From Spirogloea muscicola (Eukaryota > Streptophyta > Zygnematophyceae > Spirogloeales > Spirogloeaceae): a DNA stretch of 25,364 bases. The stretch is taken from contig WELB01000028.1 in NCBI GenBank assembly GCA_009602725.1, positions 1 to 25,364 on the forward strand, in the 5' to 3' direction. How positions within the stretch are numbered: the stretch's first letter is position 1; each line of letters begins with the position of its first letter. Below, piece by piece: positions 1-8,420 of this stretch. Under the pieces are notes generated by a model. It saw only the letters and a program-made list of their open reading frames with translations. It had not been told where the DNA came from and did no database searches. A program made the translations under genes and the position numbers.

Positions 1-360
1 GGCTGCGGCGGCGTGCGGCGGCGGCTGCGGCGGCGAGCAGCGGCAAGGCTGCTCCTGGGCTTCACCGGCCCCAACTCCCCCGAGCCTCAGCCCCCGAGGC
101 TCTTTGTGCTTCCCCGTGCCACCCCCCCTCCAGGGGTGTGAGCGGGTCGCCCCAAGGCCTGCCCTTGCGGGCGGGCCCAAGGTCCCCCTTGGCAGGGTGG
201 AACCTGGCGAGGGATATTTCTGGACGGGCGGGGCCCGCCTCTGGGTGGGCCACTGGCCCGGCAAGCCAGCCCGCCACCTGGCGGGCCCACTTGTCCCAAA
301 TAGCCGGTCATGTAACGCCAACAGAGCCATGTGGCTTAACCAAATGGCTGGTTCATTACA
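1..360 (-). repeat. LTR of type A, minus orientation, cut by window edge
   Basis: Read on the minus strand it begins TGTAATGA at 360 and runs leftwards, matching the 5' LTR at 11134-11662 over most of its length (the inverted GCCCGCC/GGCGGGC motif, the block around GGGTGTGAGCGGG, and the GC-rich CGGCGGC stretch at the left edge). It sits directly downstream of a decayed minus-strand gag (395-900). It is therefore probably a later insertion that cut that gag. The sequence before TGTAATGA on the minus strand is not purine-rich, so it is more likely a 5' or solo LTR than a 3' LTR. The other LTR end lies outside the window. Confidence 0.85.
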
Positions 361-394
361 GACCGGGTGAGAAGTCCCAAGTGTTGTTACAGAC

Positions 395-900
395 ACTTTA
401 GGTGTTGAGGACGATTTCGTACTTTCCCATATGGCGGCTGGATCTCCGGTAAGGTAGGTGGCGGCAATTCCCACGCGGGTTTCGCCGGCGCCTCGCACAG
501 TATTTAGCATGCGTACATTTCCCGGATCCATGCTGCGAGGCTCCCCGTTTCATCGGACTTCGAGGGCTGGCACGGCTGGGCACGGCCCAACCGCGCACCA
601 TGGCTTACTTTTGCTCGGAGGCGACGAGTACGCTGCTCATCCGCGCACATGCGGCTGATCAGGGCCCGTACCTCCTCGCTCAGCGCCTGCAATACGGGGT
701 TTACTAGCGGATCCCCACCCTGGACCGCAGCCTCGACTTGCGGCCGAGATGCGACCTAGTCGTCGCATCTCGGCCGTTATAAGGCCGTCTGGTCCGGGTG
801 CTTGGAGCTCCGCCATCTCGTTGGCCACTTCCTCGACCTCGGCCGCTGGTACTGCCAGTGGAGGGGCGCTAGGTTGCACACTTGAGTCCTCGGACTCCAT
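395..900 (-). pseudogene. gag: Decayed Ty3/gypsy gag fragment (element C)
   Basis: The minus-strand start at 900 reads MESEDSSVQPS. Similarity to the gag of the element at 11134-17481 continues through three frames: the N-terminal part to about 650, then a block with SRMCADEQ (counterpart of ERMCGEH) at about 690-505, then VGIAATYLTGDPAA (counterpart of VPLAATYL) at about 480-395. At least two frameshifts break it, and the LTR ending at 360 cuts it off. Gag would form the virus-like particle; this copy cannot. A perfect 15-bp inverted repeat lies inside it at 741-776. The distance from the PBS at 1439-1451 to the start (about 540 nt) resembles the roughly 490-nt leader of the complete element. 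Confidence 0.7.
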
Positions 901-1438
901 GCCTTCACACCAACACACTGAGGTCCAAGTCAGTGGAGGGCATAAGACACACCGAAGAGACAATACTACCATAATGTACTAAGCAGGCTGGTGCCCCAGA
1001 CAAGCAAAGCAATCATGGCAGCGCGCAAGTCATATTCCCAAAACGCAAAGCAGCACGCGCAAGTGAGGGAGGGGCCAGAAATGGAGTACGGACCAGCCTC
1101 TGGTACATGGCCAGTTTGCCGCCTATCGGCTATCGGTTTCACCTCCTTGTCAAAAGACAGGCATTCCGCCGACCGCAAGTGATTACGGCAAAGTACTGAC
1201 CTGGCAGTTTCGATGGCTGCCGGGGTGGAGGAACACTCGACATTGTCCGACCCCGGGCGTGTGGATGCAGCGGGCGAGTGGGCAACAGTATTAATCAGCC
1301 CGCTGACGCAGATCCACGAGTACAGTCACGCAACGGTCTCAACCACAAGAGACTAGTCAGTGCCAGAGCATCAGAAGGAACCTTGCATGGTCATTCGTAT
1401 CATCACAACATATACGAGGCTAACCAGATGCAAGGACT
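901..1438 (-). other. Untranslated leader of element C, no gene seen
   Basis: This stretch lies between the PBS at 1439-1451 and the gag start at 900 on the minus strand, where Ty3/gypsy elements have their leader. Reading frames here are short and show no recognisable motifs. I see no RNA gene or repeat in it. Confidence 0.5.
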
Positions 1439-1451
1439 CTTCTGATACCAA
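1439..1451 (-). other. Primer-binding site, initiator-Met tRNA type (element C)
   Basis: The minus strand reads TTGGTATCAGAAG. TGGTATCAGA is the standard complement of the initiator-Met tRNA 3' end used by plant LTR retrotransposons to prime reverse transcription. It lies just inside the LTR end at 1453, as expected. The last bases differ from the site at 11665 (GAAG versus GAGG). Confidence 0.8.
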
Positions 1452-1452
1452 A

Positions 1453-1735
1453 TGTGACGTCCTGATCCCTATACACGCAGTTAGGGGTTCGTACGTCCTT
1501 ACTGAGTTCGGACCTAGGGGGTTTAGAAACTGGCCCCCTACATAGTGGAGCGCTAACGGACACGGTGCACTCAAGTGCATCACATGCCACAGCAGAAGTC
1601 TTACCCCGAGGCGCCGCCAGAAGGCGGCGACTCTACAGAGGGTCTGGGATTGATAGCTGGCCCCAGACGCGCGCGTGGCAATTACGGAGAGCCAGCGATG
1701 TCCGCAGCGCCAGGCTGCGTCGACGGGCTGGTGTC
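1453..1735 (-). repeat. Truncated 5' LTR of element C
   Basis: On the minus strand this contains the U5 blocks shared with the other LTRs: GTCGCCGCC..GGCGGCGCC, GGGTAAGACTTC, AAACCCCCTAGG, CCCTAACTGCGTGTATAGGG, and then the PBS. The upstream part matches LTR-B (CTGCGGACATCGC.GGCTC) and similarity is lost near 1735. The U3 region and the TG start are therefore missing. A 14-bp near-duplicate (GCCATACGAYGTCG) follows at about 1740-1770. Confidence 0.7.
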
Positions 1736-1739
1736 GTGC

Positions 1740-2440
1740 CATACGATGTCGGCTGCCATACGACGTCGATAAGCTGGATTAGCGCGGAAATAGTCAACGA
1801 ATCATTCTCCACGTATCAACAGAGTCAAACCAACAAGTGTAAAAGGAGACTTGGCGATATTAAGATGATCGACTTTGCAGAACACATATAGAGCTCAGAA
1901 GGAATGGCAAGTAATTTATCTGATGGTCAGAGCACAGCTGGCGGATTTGATGTCTAAAAAAGGGTGTGCAAGCAACAAGATATTCAATCAAGTACTCAAT
2001 GCAGGTCCTGCGGATAATGGTTGAGTCCGAAGATCCTGAACCAGTAAGTGGTAACTCGGTTTCCGTAACAGATAGATAGTGTCTCGGGCCAGAACGGGGG
2101 CCGAGCCCAGCCTATCTACTCGGTAACGGGGGCCAAGCCCAGGCCTATCTACTTGAACAGGCTCAAAGCCTTGATGTAGACAGGGGTCCAAACAAGATGC
2201 AATATGCACTCTTGCAAGGAACAAAGATGCTGGATATATGCAGCACCTCAGAGCAACGCAAGCTTATGCTTGATAGTCGCTCAACAACGCACAAGGTCAC
2301 AATCTTTGTGTCTCACCACGTGTGTCCGGTCTTACGCGCCGGTGAAGGAAGCTTCTCGGGGTACGGTTCTCTAGCGGCTATTACACGGACACCTGTGCCA
2401 CGCCCTCTTGGCGTGACACTGAACGCGTGCGCTACGCTCG
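1740..2440. other. Non-coding stretch with a short direct repeat
   Basis: I could support no gene here. Between about 2093 and 2158 a unit of about 33 bp is repeated twice in tandem, each copy containing CGGGGGCC.AGCCCAG and CCTATCTACT. The rest has only short open frames without recognisable motifs. Confidence 0.5.
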
Positions 2441-2448
2441 TTGTTTTA

Positions 2449-2570
2449 ACAGCGGCGATGGCGGCGACAGTGACGGCAGCAGCAGCAGCGACGGCGGCAG
2501 CGGCGGCAGTAGCAGCAGCAGCGACGGCGACAGCAGCGGCAGCGGCGGCGGCGACAGCGGCAAAAGCCAG
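2449..2570 (+). repeat. GCA/GCG trinucleotide low-complexity tract
   Basis: About 120 bp consist almost wholly of GGC, AGC and GAC triplets. All plus frames stay open across it. One frame would encode a Gly/Ser/Asp-rich peptide and another an Ala/Thr-rich peptide. This is what a degenerate trinucleotide repeat produces and is not evidence of a gene. A 9-bp perfect inverted repeat (GAGCCGAGA / TCTCGGCTC, 7-nt loop) follows at 2582-2606. Confidence 0.75.
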
Positions 2571-2606
2571 AGGGAGAGACTGAGCCGAGAAGACTTGTCT
2601 CGGCTC

Positions 2607-2938
2607 TGGTCCTCCGAACCTTTATGCTTGGTCAGGAGAAATACATTGCCTAATGGGGTGAGCTATTCAGCTTATCTGACCCCCCAGGCCTCAAGGTCAG
2701 TGTGACCTGAGACACTCCTTTGATTGACCTACCATTTCCCACCACTGTCTAGCTAGCCGATTACCCATGGCTTGTCAAGGTAATCCGCACCTTCCAACGC
2801 GCTTTCTCGGGCTTTTTCGGTCTATAATTGAGGGCCTCTCTGCGTGTGGTGTGGGTGGCAAAGGCACTGCTCATCGGTGTCAGAGATTGACATGGGCGGC
2901 AATATGCATGCACGTCGTGACCAGGCTGTCACGGCTAG
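2607..2938. other. Non-coding stretch, nothing recognised
   Basis: No coding, RNA or repeat signal that I can support. It lies between the trinucleotide tract and the 41-bp minisatellite. Confidence 0.4.
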
Positions 2939-3143
2939 TTGATTGGGTCGGGCCGTCCGCGTCCGGCGGGACTGGGACGACTGTTTGGGTTGTGCGCCCG
3001 CGTCGGGCGGAACGTGTGCAGCGATTGGGTGGTACGCCCCGCGTCCGGCGGGACGTGGGCAGCGATTGGGTGGTACGCCATGCGTCCGGCAGGACGTGGG
3101 CAGCGATTGGGTGATGCGCCCGCGTTTGGCGGGAATGGGGCGG
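2939..3143. repeat. 41-bp minisatellite, about 5 units
   Basis: The motif GCGATTGGGTGGTACGCC recurs at 3021, 3062 and 3103 (41 bp apart). Diverged units sit one and two periods earlier (near 2982 and 2941). Each unit also contains a CGTCCGGCGGGACG-like block. The two central units are nearly identical and the outer ones have drifted. Because 41 is not a multiple of three, the frame changes at each unit, which argues against a coding role. Confidence 0.85.
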
Positions 3144-3309
3144 CCATTGAACTTGAAACGCCAAGTGGTACTCTGGCGACAACTTGGCACCATTGCTGAC
3201 CAAAGCGAGAGGGAGGTTCCGCGCTCGCGTCTTCTCTTCACACCAAGTTGGTGGATGACCTGTCTTGAATCTCCACGCGGGCAGCCACCTCCGCCTCCGA
3301 GTCAGCACC
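3144..3309. other. Short unassigned stretch
   Basis: This joins the minisatellite to the minus-strand LTR-B. It may include more U5 or leader of that element, but I could not align it to another copy. Confidence 0.35.
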
Positions 3310-3957
3310 GACACAAATCGACCACCGACGGGACAACGCACGACACTGGGCAGCAGACCGCAGCAGCAGAGCTGGGGCGGCGGCTGCGGCAGCAGGCAAG
3401 CAGGGCTATGCCTCTCTCTGGGCGTCACTGGTCCAACTGAAGAGTCTGGCCTCGGCCCACTACTTATAGCGTGTTTCCTGCCACCCTCCCCCGAGGGTGT
3501 GACGAGGGTCACCCCCAAGGCCCTCCACCGGAGGGGCGGGCCGGACCAAGGGGACACGGAGAGCGGCGCCTCGGGCGGCACGACGCGGCGACTCGGGTGG
3601 CGCCAAGGGGGCGCGAAGCGGCGCCTCTTGGCGGCACAAAGGAAGCGCAACCGCGGCGCTTCAGACAAGCACCAATGAGAGGCGACGGGCGCCTGAGGTG
3701 GCACCAGTAAGAGATGGAGGGGCGCCTTAGGTGGCACCCCTGGGCCGCGACATGGCGCCTCGGGCGGCGAGACGCGGCGCCTCGGGCGGAGCACGTGCAG
3801 TACGGAACGGGGGCCTTGGGCCGCGGCACTGCGGGCGGAGCACGTGCAGTACGGAACCCGGGGACGGGCCGTACCAAGCTACTTCCGATGGAGCCGAGCT
3901 ACCGACACCGTTTGGGACTCCAAACGCGGCAGATACGATACGACCATCTATAACCGT
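3310..3957 (-). repeat. LTR of type B, minus orientation (copy B1)
   Basis: On the minus strand the order matches copies B2 and B3: a start region (GATCGTATCGTATC-like), CCGTACTGCACGTGCTCCG, an array of 33-bp GC-rich repeats (about 3790-3554), GACCCTCGTCACACC, a TATA box (3468-3463) and GAGAGGCAT.GCCCTGCTTGCC. The array is longer than in the other copies, and the block CCGTACTGCACGTGCTCCGCCC is itself duplicated. The right end runs straight into plus-strand RT sequence near 3957 and the first bases of the LTR are missing. This junction is therefore a rearrangement and not a normal LTR-to-internal boundary. Confidence 0.75.
3463..3468 (-). promoter_or_regulatory. TATA box in LTR-B copy B1
   Basis: The minus strand reads CGCTATAAGTAGTGG, identical in its core to the plus-strand copy at 6673-6678. 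It has the same spacing to the GC-rich repeats upstream and the GAGAGGC block downstream. It would be the retroelement promoter, with transcription running leftwards. Assigned by conservation between copies and by sequence only. Confidence 0.6.
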
Positions 3958-4406
3958 CTACTTGAATGACATACTGGTGTTTAGTAAAACGCCTGAGGAT
4001 CATGTACGTCACCTGCGGAAAGTTCTGCAGTTGCTACGTGAAAATCATTTGTATGCCAAGACCTCCAAGTGTGTATTCAATCAGCCGTATTCAATCAGCC
4101 GAATTGACGTATTTAGGGCATGTGGTGGGCAAAGACGGGGTGCGCGTCGACCCCAAAACGACGGTAGTAGTCAAGGACTGGCCTGTGCCGCAGACCGTGC
4201 CGCGGTTGCGTTCCTTTTCGGGATTCGCAAACTATTTCCGAATATTCTTTCAAGAATATGGAAGCATGGCATCTCCTCTTACGAAGCTTACTCGTAAGGA
4301 CGTACTCTGGGGTTGGACGTCCGAATGCCAGAAGGCGTTCGAGGATATAAAACGGGTTCTAATATCCCCACCCGTTTTGGCTTTGCCTTCTGAAGGCGTG
4401 CCGTAA
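3950..4406 (+). pseudogene. pol: Reverse transcriptase fragment, 5'-truncated (element B)
   Basis: The fragment opens at the RT active-site strand and continues through the FSKTPEDHVRHL, GHVVGKDGVRVDP and LRSFSGFANYF blocks of the thumb and connection, matching the RT at 14558-15240. Everything upstream (fingers, most of palm, protease, gag) is missing. The active site reads YLND where YLDD is required, so a metal-binding Asp is lost. A 14-bp tandem duplication at 4074-4101 shifts the frame between the NQPYSISRI and ELTYLGHVV parts. The second part ends at a TAA at 4404-4406 where the intact relative has a Tyr codon. Confidence 0.85.
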
Positions 4407-4780
4407 GAAGTAGCATGTGACGCCTCTTTGATCGGCATTGGTGCCATTCTCCTGCAGAAGGGTCATCCCGTAGCAGTTGAAAGTCGCCTGCTCAGTCCTG
4501 CAGAGCAAAATTATACTACGGGTGAGCAGGAGCTCCTTGCTATTGTGCACGCCCTCCGTGTGTAACGATGCTATCTCCAGGGTGTTGAATCTATGGTCGT
4601 AACGTATCATAGCCCGTTGACCTGATTTCACACACAGCAGCAATTGAGCAGGCGTCAAGCTCGGTGGGCTGAGAGCATGGCGCAATTCCGATTATAGTGG
4701 TTGTACCGCCCTGAAAGGTTCAATGTGGCAAACCCGGTGAGCCGCAACATTGTAGGGGCTGCTGTGGCGCCTGTCCTGTG
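4407..4780 (+). pseudogene. pol: RNase H remnant (element B)
   Basis: In the frame continuing past the stop at 4404 one reads EVACDASLIGIGAILLQ and YTTGEQELLAIVHALRV, the first two blocks of Ty3/gypsy RNase H. The first Asp and the Glu are kept. The third block reads VTYH where VTDH is expected, so that Asp is lost. In-frame stops replace a Trp (about 4563) and a Lys (about 4625) found in the relative at 15273-15640. Conservation fades after about 4760. Confidence 0.75.
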
Positions 4781-4899
4781 TGCCACACAGATTCAGACTG
4801 GGTAGACCGCACACGTGCGGCCTACCCATGGGGCCGCAGGGCCAAGTACCACCAATCTCTCTGAGCTGTATGTGCGTATTCGTGATGGGTATGGCATAG

Positions 4900-5860
4900 A
4901 CCCTTGGTTTGCATCTGCAACCATTACACGTACAGTAGTATATGACCAAAGCTTCTGGTAGCAAGGTGACGCCATTGTGGTGCCCAACTGCAATGCCTTG
5001 CGCACTAGTACCATGCAAGAGATGCATGAGCCTCCGTACAGTGGTCCTTCGGGTATGGGAAAGACCAAGAAAGCTATCCAGCTTCTCTTCTGGTGACCGG
5101 GCTTGTCCGTCCAAATTTGTGACGACTTGTGCCACCGGCCAGCGTAGTCAGGCACGCCCACAAGCCTGCTGGGGTGCTCCAACCTTTGGAGATTCCTCCG
5201 CGGAAGTGGTCTGATGTAAGTGTGAACCTCATCACCCAGTTGCCCAAGGCGCGCAACGGCTATGACGACATTGTCGTCTTTGTGGATCGTTTGAGTAAAG
5301 TGGTGCACTTTGTACCTACGACCACGCGGGTATCCACTATGAATTTGCTGGCATATTTGTGGACTGAGTGTGTGAGCTGCACGGAGTACCCGAGCGCATC
5401 GTGTCTGACCGCGATCTGCGCTTCACGGGTCACTTCTGGAAAGAAATGTGCAGGCTTCTGGGCACGAAGCAATCCATCCACTGCTTTCCACCCGCAAACA
5501 AATGGTCAGACCGAGAGGATGAATCGGGTTTTGGAAGACACGCTCAGGCACTTTGTAAAAGCCCAGTCAGACTGACTGGGATGAGTATCTTGCTCCAGCG
5601 GAGTAGGCTGTGAACAACGCCTTTCACGAGTCTACAAAGCACACACCCTTCTTCCTGAATTATGGTCAGCATCCCCGATCACCTTTGCTGGTGGGGAGGC
5701 CGGAGCACGTTCCGGCCGCAGTCAGCTTCACCGGTACCCTCTTGAAAGCTCAGCGGAGGGCTAAGCTATTCTTGACAATTGCTCAGAGCCGGCAAAGCAG
5801 TATGCTGACCTCCATCGCAGGGATGTGTCCTTCGATGTGGGTGCCCAAGTTCTTTTGAGC
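4900..5860 (+). pseudogene. pol: Integrase remnant (element B)
   Basis: Recognisable in order: the zinc-binding region with EMHEPPYSGPSGMGKTKKAI (second His replaced by Pro), then DVSVNLITQLPKARNGYDD, VDRLSKVVHFVPTTTR, VSDRDLRFTGHFWKEMC and FHPQTNGQTERMNRVLEDT, and the C-terminal region with FHESTKHTPFFLNYGQHP. The first catalytic Asp (VSVD) is Asn here. The second Asp (VSDRD) and the Glu (QTERMN) remain, but in different frames: the core is split by frameshifts near 5370 and 5480 and another near 5570. It cannot make an active integrase. Confidence 0.8.
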
Positions 5861-6358
5861 ACTAAGATTTTATCCTTGTTGGCTGTCGGTATGCTTAAGT
5901 TGCTGCCAAAGTGGCTTGGTCCTTTTCGTGTAAGGCGCCTCATCGGCAAGGTCGCATATGAGCTTGATACACCGGTACAATGGAAATTCCACAGCGTTTT
6001 AAATGTGTCTCATCTTGAGCCATACCATACAGATGGCCGTGTCCAACCGCCCCCACCTCCCCTCGTCATTAACAATGAGGAAAAGTTTCAAGTGGAGGAG
6101 ATTTTGTCACACCAAGACACTGTCCGTGAGCGTCGTAAGTCTTGTGAGCACCTCATCAAGTGGCTTGGTCATGGGCCCGAGCACTACGCATGGGAAGCTG
6201 CGGTCAGTCTTGCCGATTGTCCTTCCTTCGTACAGAAGTATCTTCTTTCCGTCGTCAAGTATCTTCCCGCCGGAATCAACAGGCACTTGACGTCCCTCCG
6301 TTTGGGTGTGGCAACGGTGCTGGTAATCTTACAAAATCGTATCGATTTCACCGTTTGA
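5825..6358 (+). pseudogene. pol: Integrase C-terminus and chromodomain, longest open part of element B
   Basis: This stretch is open for about 177 codons. It contains the GPF-like segment (LPKWLGPFRVRRLIGK), HSVLNVSHLEPYH and then a chromodomain at about 6085-6235 (FQVEEILSHQD, HLIKWLGHGPEHYAWE). A chromodomain fused to the integrase end defines the chromovirus branch of Ty3/gypsy; in studied members it directs integration to particular chromatin. The frame runs on into the beginning of the following LTR, so its last 20 or so residues are probably not native. Confidence 0.85.
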
Positions 6359-6965
6359 AAGTCCCGAACAATACCGGTAGCTCTGCTCCTCTGTATGTAG
6401 CTCAGTACGGCCCGAGGCCTGGGTTCCGTACTGCAAGTGCTCCGCTCAGGAGGCGCCGCGTCGCGCCTCCTTGGAGCCGCCCGAGGCGCTGCGTCGCGCC
6501 TCCTTGGAGCCACCCGAGGCGCCGCGTCGCGCAGCCCCAAACGCCGCTTCGCGCCTCCTTGGTGCCGCCCAAGGCGCCGCTCTCCGTGTTCCCTTCGTCC
6601 GGCCCGCCCCTCCGGGGGATGGCCTTGGGGCGACCCTCGTCACACCCGGGGAGGGGTGGCAGATGGGAACGCTATAAGTAGTGGGCCTTGGCCGGGCTCC
6701 GGAGCCCGACCACGCCGAAAGAGACACAGTCCTGCTTGTGCCTAGGCAACCCCGCTGCTGCCTGCTGCCGCCGCGGCCGCCACAGCTCTGCTGCTGCCGC
6801 CTGCGGCCTAGTCCGTCGCCGCAGCTCGTCGCTGCGGGCCCCGCCGGCTTTCTGTAAGTCTATGGGAGAGTCACTGCCCTAGGGCGGTGCTTCAGGGTAA
6901 GACTTCCGCTGCGCCATGTGCGCGTTTGTGCGTTGGCGTTCTCCTGTACGAAGGTTGTTTTTTAA
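6291..6965 (+). repeat. LTR of type B, plus orientation (copy B2), probable 3' LTR of element B
   Basis: Starts near the CCTCCGTTTGGG block shared with the copy at 7504, carries the 33-bp repeat array (about 6450-6590), GACCCTCGTCACACC, TATA box, CTGCTGCCGCC-rich R/U5 part and the GGGTAAGACTTCCGCTGCGCC block at about 6894-6914. It follows the chromodomain directly, as a 3' LTR should. I see no clear polypurine tract, and the exact ends are uncertain because U5 similarity fades after about 6920. Confidence 0.75.
6673..6678 (+). promoter_or_regulatory. TATA box in LTR-B copy B2
   Basis: TATAAG in the context CGCTATAAGTAGTGG, conserved with the inverted copy at 3463-3468. In copy B3 the same position reads CGCTTATCAGTAGTG, so the box is damaged there. 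Confidence 0.6.
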
Positions 6966-7030
6966 ACACCCTATCTCTGAAAGCCAACAGGATATTCTGA
7001 CCCTAATTGTATAATTATGGACAGAGACAC

Positions 7031-7170
7031 TACAGATGCAGTCCCAAATGGAAGAACTGCTACGGAATGGGCACATTCAGCCTTCCCAGAGCCTATCCGG
7101 TGAAGAAGAGAGATGATAGTCTTCGAATGTGCATCGATTATCGAGCCCTTGTCAAGATCTCCAAAGGGAA
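7031..7170 (+). pseudogene. pol: Isolated reverse-transcriptase N-terminal fragment
   Basis: Two short blocks match the start of RT in the element at 14319-14600: MQSQMEELLRNGHIQPSQS (counterpart of MQSQVEDLLAKGYIEPSQL) and DDSLRMCIDYRALVKIS (counterpart of RMCIDHRALNKLTIK). They are separated by a frame change and a short gap. The fragment is flanked by LTR-B copy B2 on the left and an inverted LTR piece on the right, so it is debris of a third insertion. Confidence 0.75.
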
Positions 7171-7189
7171 AAACAACAGTCTACTCACA

Positions 7190-7400
7190 GGAGAGCCGGT
7201 GAAGATCCACAACGACGGGCTGCGGCGACAGGCTGCAGCAGCAGGCAGCAGCACGGCTGCGCCGACGGGCTGCGGCAGCAGGCGGAAGCAGGGCTGCGCC
7301 TCTCTCTCTCTCTCGTGGGTCTCACTGATCCGAACCAGGTGGCCCGAGTCTGGTCTCAGCTGTACTTTTGTAGTTTTCCGCCCGTCTGGGCGCATTACCC
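7190..7400 (-). repeat. LTR-B R/U5 fragment, minus orientation
   Basis: The minus strand reads GAGAGAGAGGCGCAGCCCTGC and CTGCTGCCGCAGCCCGTCG, matching the R/U5 part of the LTR-B copies. No TATA box or repeat array accompanies it, so it is a partial copy. Its boundaries are approximate. Confidence 0.55.
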
Positions 7401-7503
7401 TCCCATGGTCGCGTATATGTGGTATCTGTCGCGCGGCCCGACATTGTATTCTCCCGCGCGCGTTGTCTTCTACTTTCAGCGTTGTGCCGCTTGGCGTGAC
7501 CCC

Positions 7504-8305
7504 TGTAACGTTTCCTCCGTTTGGGAGTGCCAACGGTGATGGTAACCTTAAATGATCGTATCGTATCCACCGTTTGGAAGTCCCAAAGGGTACTGGTAGC
7601 TTTGCTCCACTGTAAGTGGCTAAGTACGGTCCGAGGCCCCCGATTCCTTACTGCACGTGCTCCGTCCAGGAGGCGCCACGTCGCGCCTCCTTGGAGCCGC
7701 CCGAGGCGCCGTGTCGCGCCGGCCAAGGTGCCGCGTCGTGCCTTCTTGGTGCCGCCCAATGGGCGCCGCTTCGTTTCGCCTTGTACCGCCCAAAGGGCGT
7801 CGCTTCGTGTCCCCATTGATCAGGCCCACACCTCCGGGCGAGGACCTTGGGGGCGACCCTCGTCACACCTTCTGGGGAGGGGTGGCAGAAGGAACGCTTA
7901 TCAGTAGTGAGGAGCCTGGCCGAGGCCAGGCTCCTCACTACGGTCGGACCCGTGACGCCAAGAGAGGCAAATCAGTGAGGCCAGAGAGAGGCAGAGCCCT
8001 GCTTGCCTGCTGCCGCAGCCACCGCCACAGCCCTGCTGCTGCCGTCTGCTGCCCAGCCGTCGCCGCAGCTCGTCGCTGCGGACATCGCCGGCTCTTCGTG
8101 AGTACCATAGCTGCGCCTCATGCGGGGATAGCCATTAAGCCAGACCCTCAGTAGAGTCGCCGCCCTCTGGTGGCGCCTCAGGGTAAGACTTCCGTGTTGT
8201 AGTGGTGCTTCACTGTAAGGGGTTTGCTTCTAGAACCCCTGGGATCGAACCCAGTCAGGACGTACAAACCCCTGACTGCGTGCATGTATAGGGCTTAGGA
8301 TAGTT
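7504..8305 (+). repeat. LTR of type B, plus orientation (copy B3), most complete copy
   Basis: Starts TGTAACG at 7504 and contains in order: CCTCCGTTTGGGAGTGCC, ATGATCGTATCGTATCC, GCACGTGCTCCG, a 33-bp repeat array (about 7668-7815), GACCCTCGTCACACC, a damaged TATA box (about 7897), a perfect palindrome (7904-7941), GAGAGAGGCAGAGCCCTGC, CTCGTCGCTGCGGACATCGCC, GGTAAGACTTCCG and a U5 end like that of element C. No PBS follows and no internal region is attached, so it is a solo or broken LTR. The right end is placed by comparison with 1453. Confidence 0.75.
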
Positions 8306-8420
8306 TACTTAGAGTGCTTCGTGTGCCACCCTCCCCCAGGGGTCTGTGGGAGGCTCGCCTCAAGGCCCACCTTCGAGAAGGCGGGCCCGACAAGGGGATT
8401 ACGATAATCAGGACAGGTGG
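8306..8420 (-). repeat. LTR fragment, minus orientation
   Basis: GTGCCACCCTCCCCCAGGGG and AAGGCCCACC..GGCGGGCC match the U3-to-TATA part of the other LTRs read in reverse. The piece is short and ends where a GC-rich stretch begins. Confidence 0.5.

Noticed and set aside
1801-1895. Possible Ty1/copia fragment (KRRLGDIKMIDFAEHI)
   Set aside because: The resemblance to copia RNase H was only superficial; no catalytic block or neighbouring domain supports it.
2427-2705. Gly/Ser/Asp-rich reading frame as a small gene
   Set aside because: The composition comes entirely from the GGC/AGC triplet tract, other frames are equally open, and there is no independent coding signal.
6437-6745. Long overlapping Arg/Ala/Pro-rich frames on both strands
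   Set aside because: They fall in the 33-bp U3 repeats; a period divisible by three in GC-rich DNA keeps all frames open. The same holds at 3470-3880 and 7616-7940.
8235-8265. tRNA T-arm-like sequence on the minus strand (GGGTTCGATCCC)
   Set aside because: No acceptor, D or anticodon arms can be folded around it, and the same position in other LTR copies carries related but non-tRNA sequence (AGGTCCGAACTC). It is part of U5.
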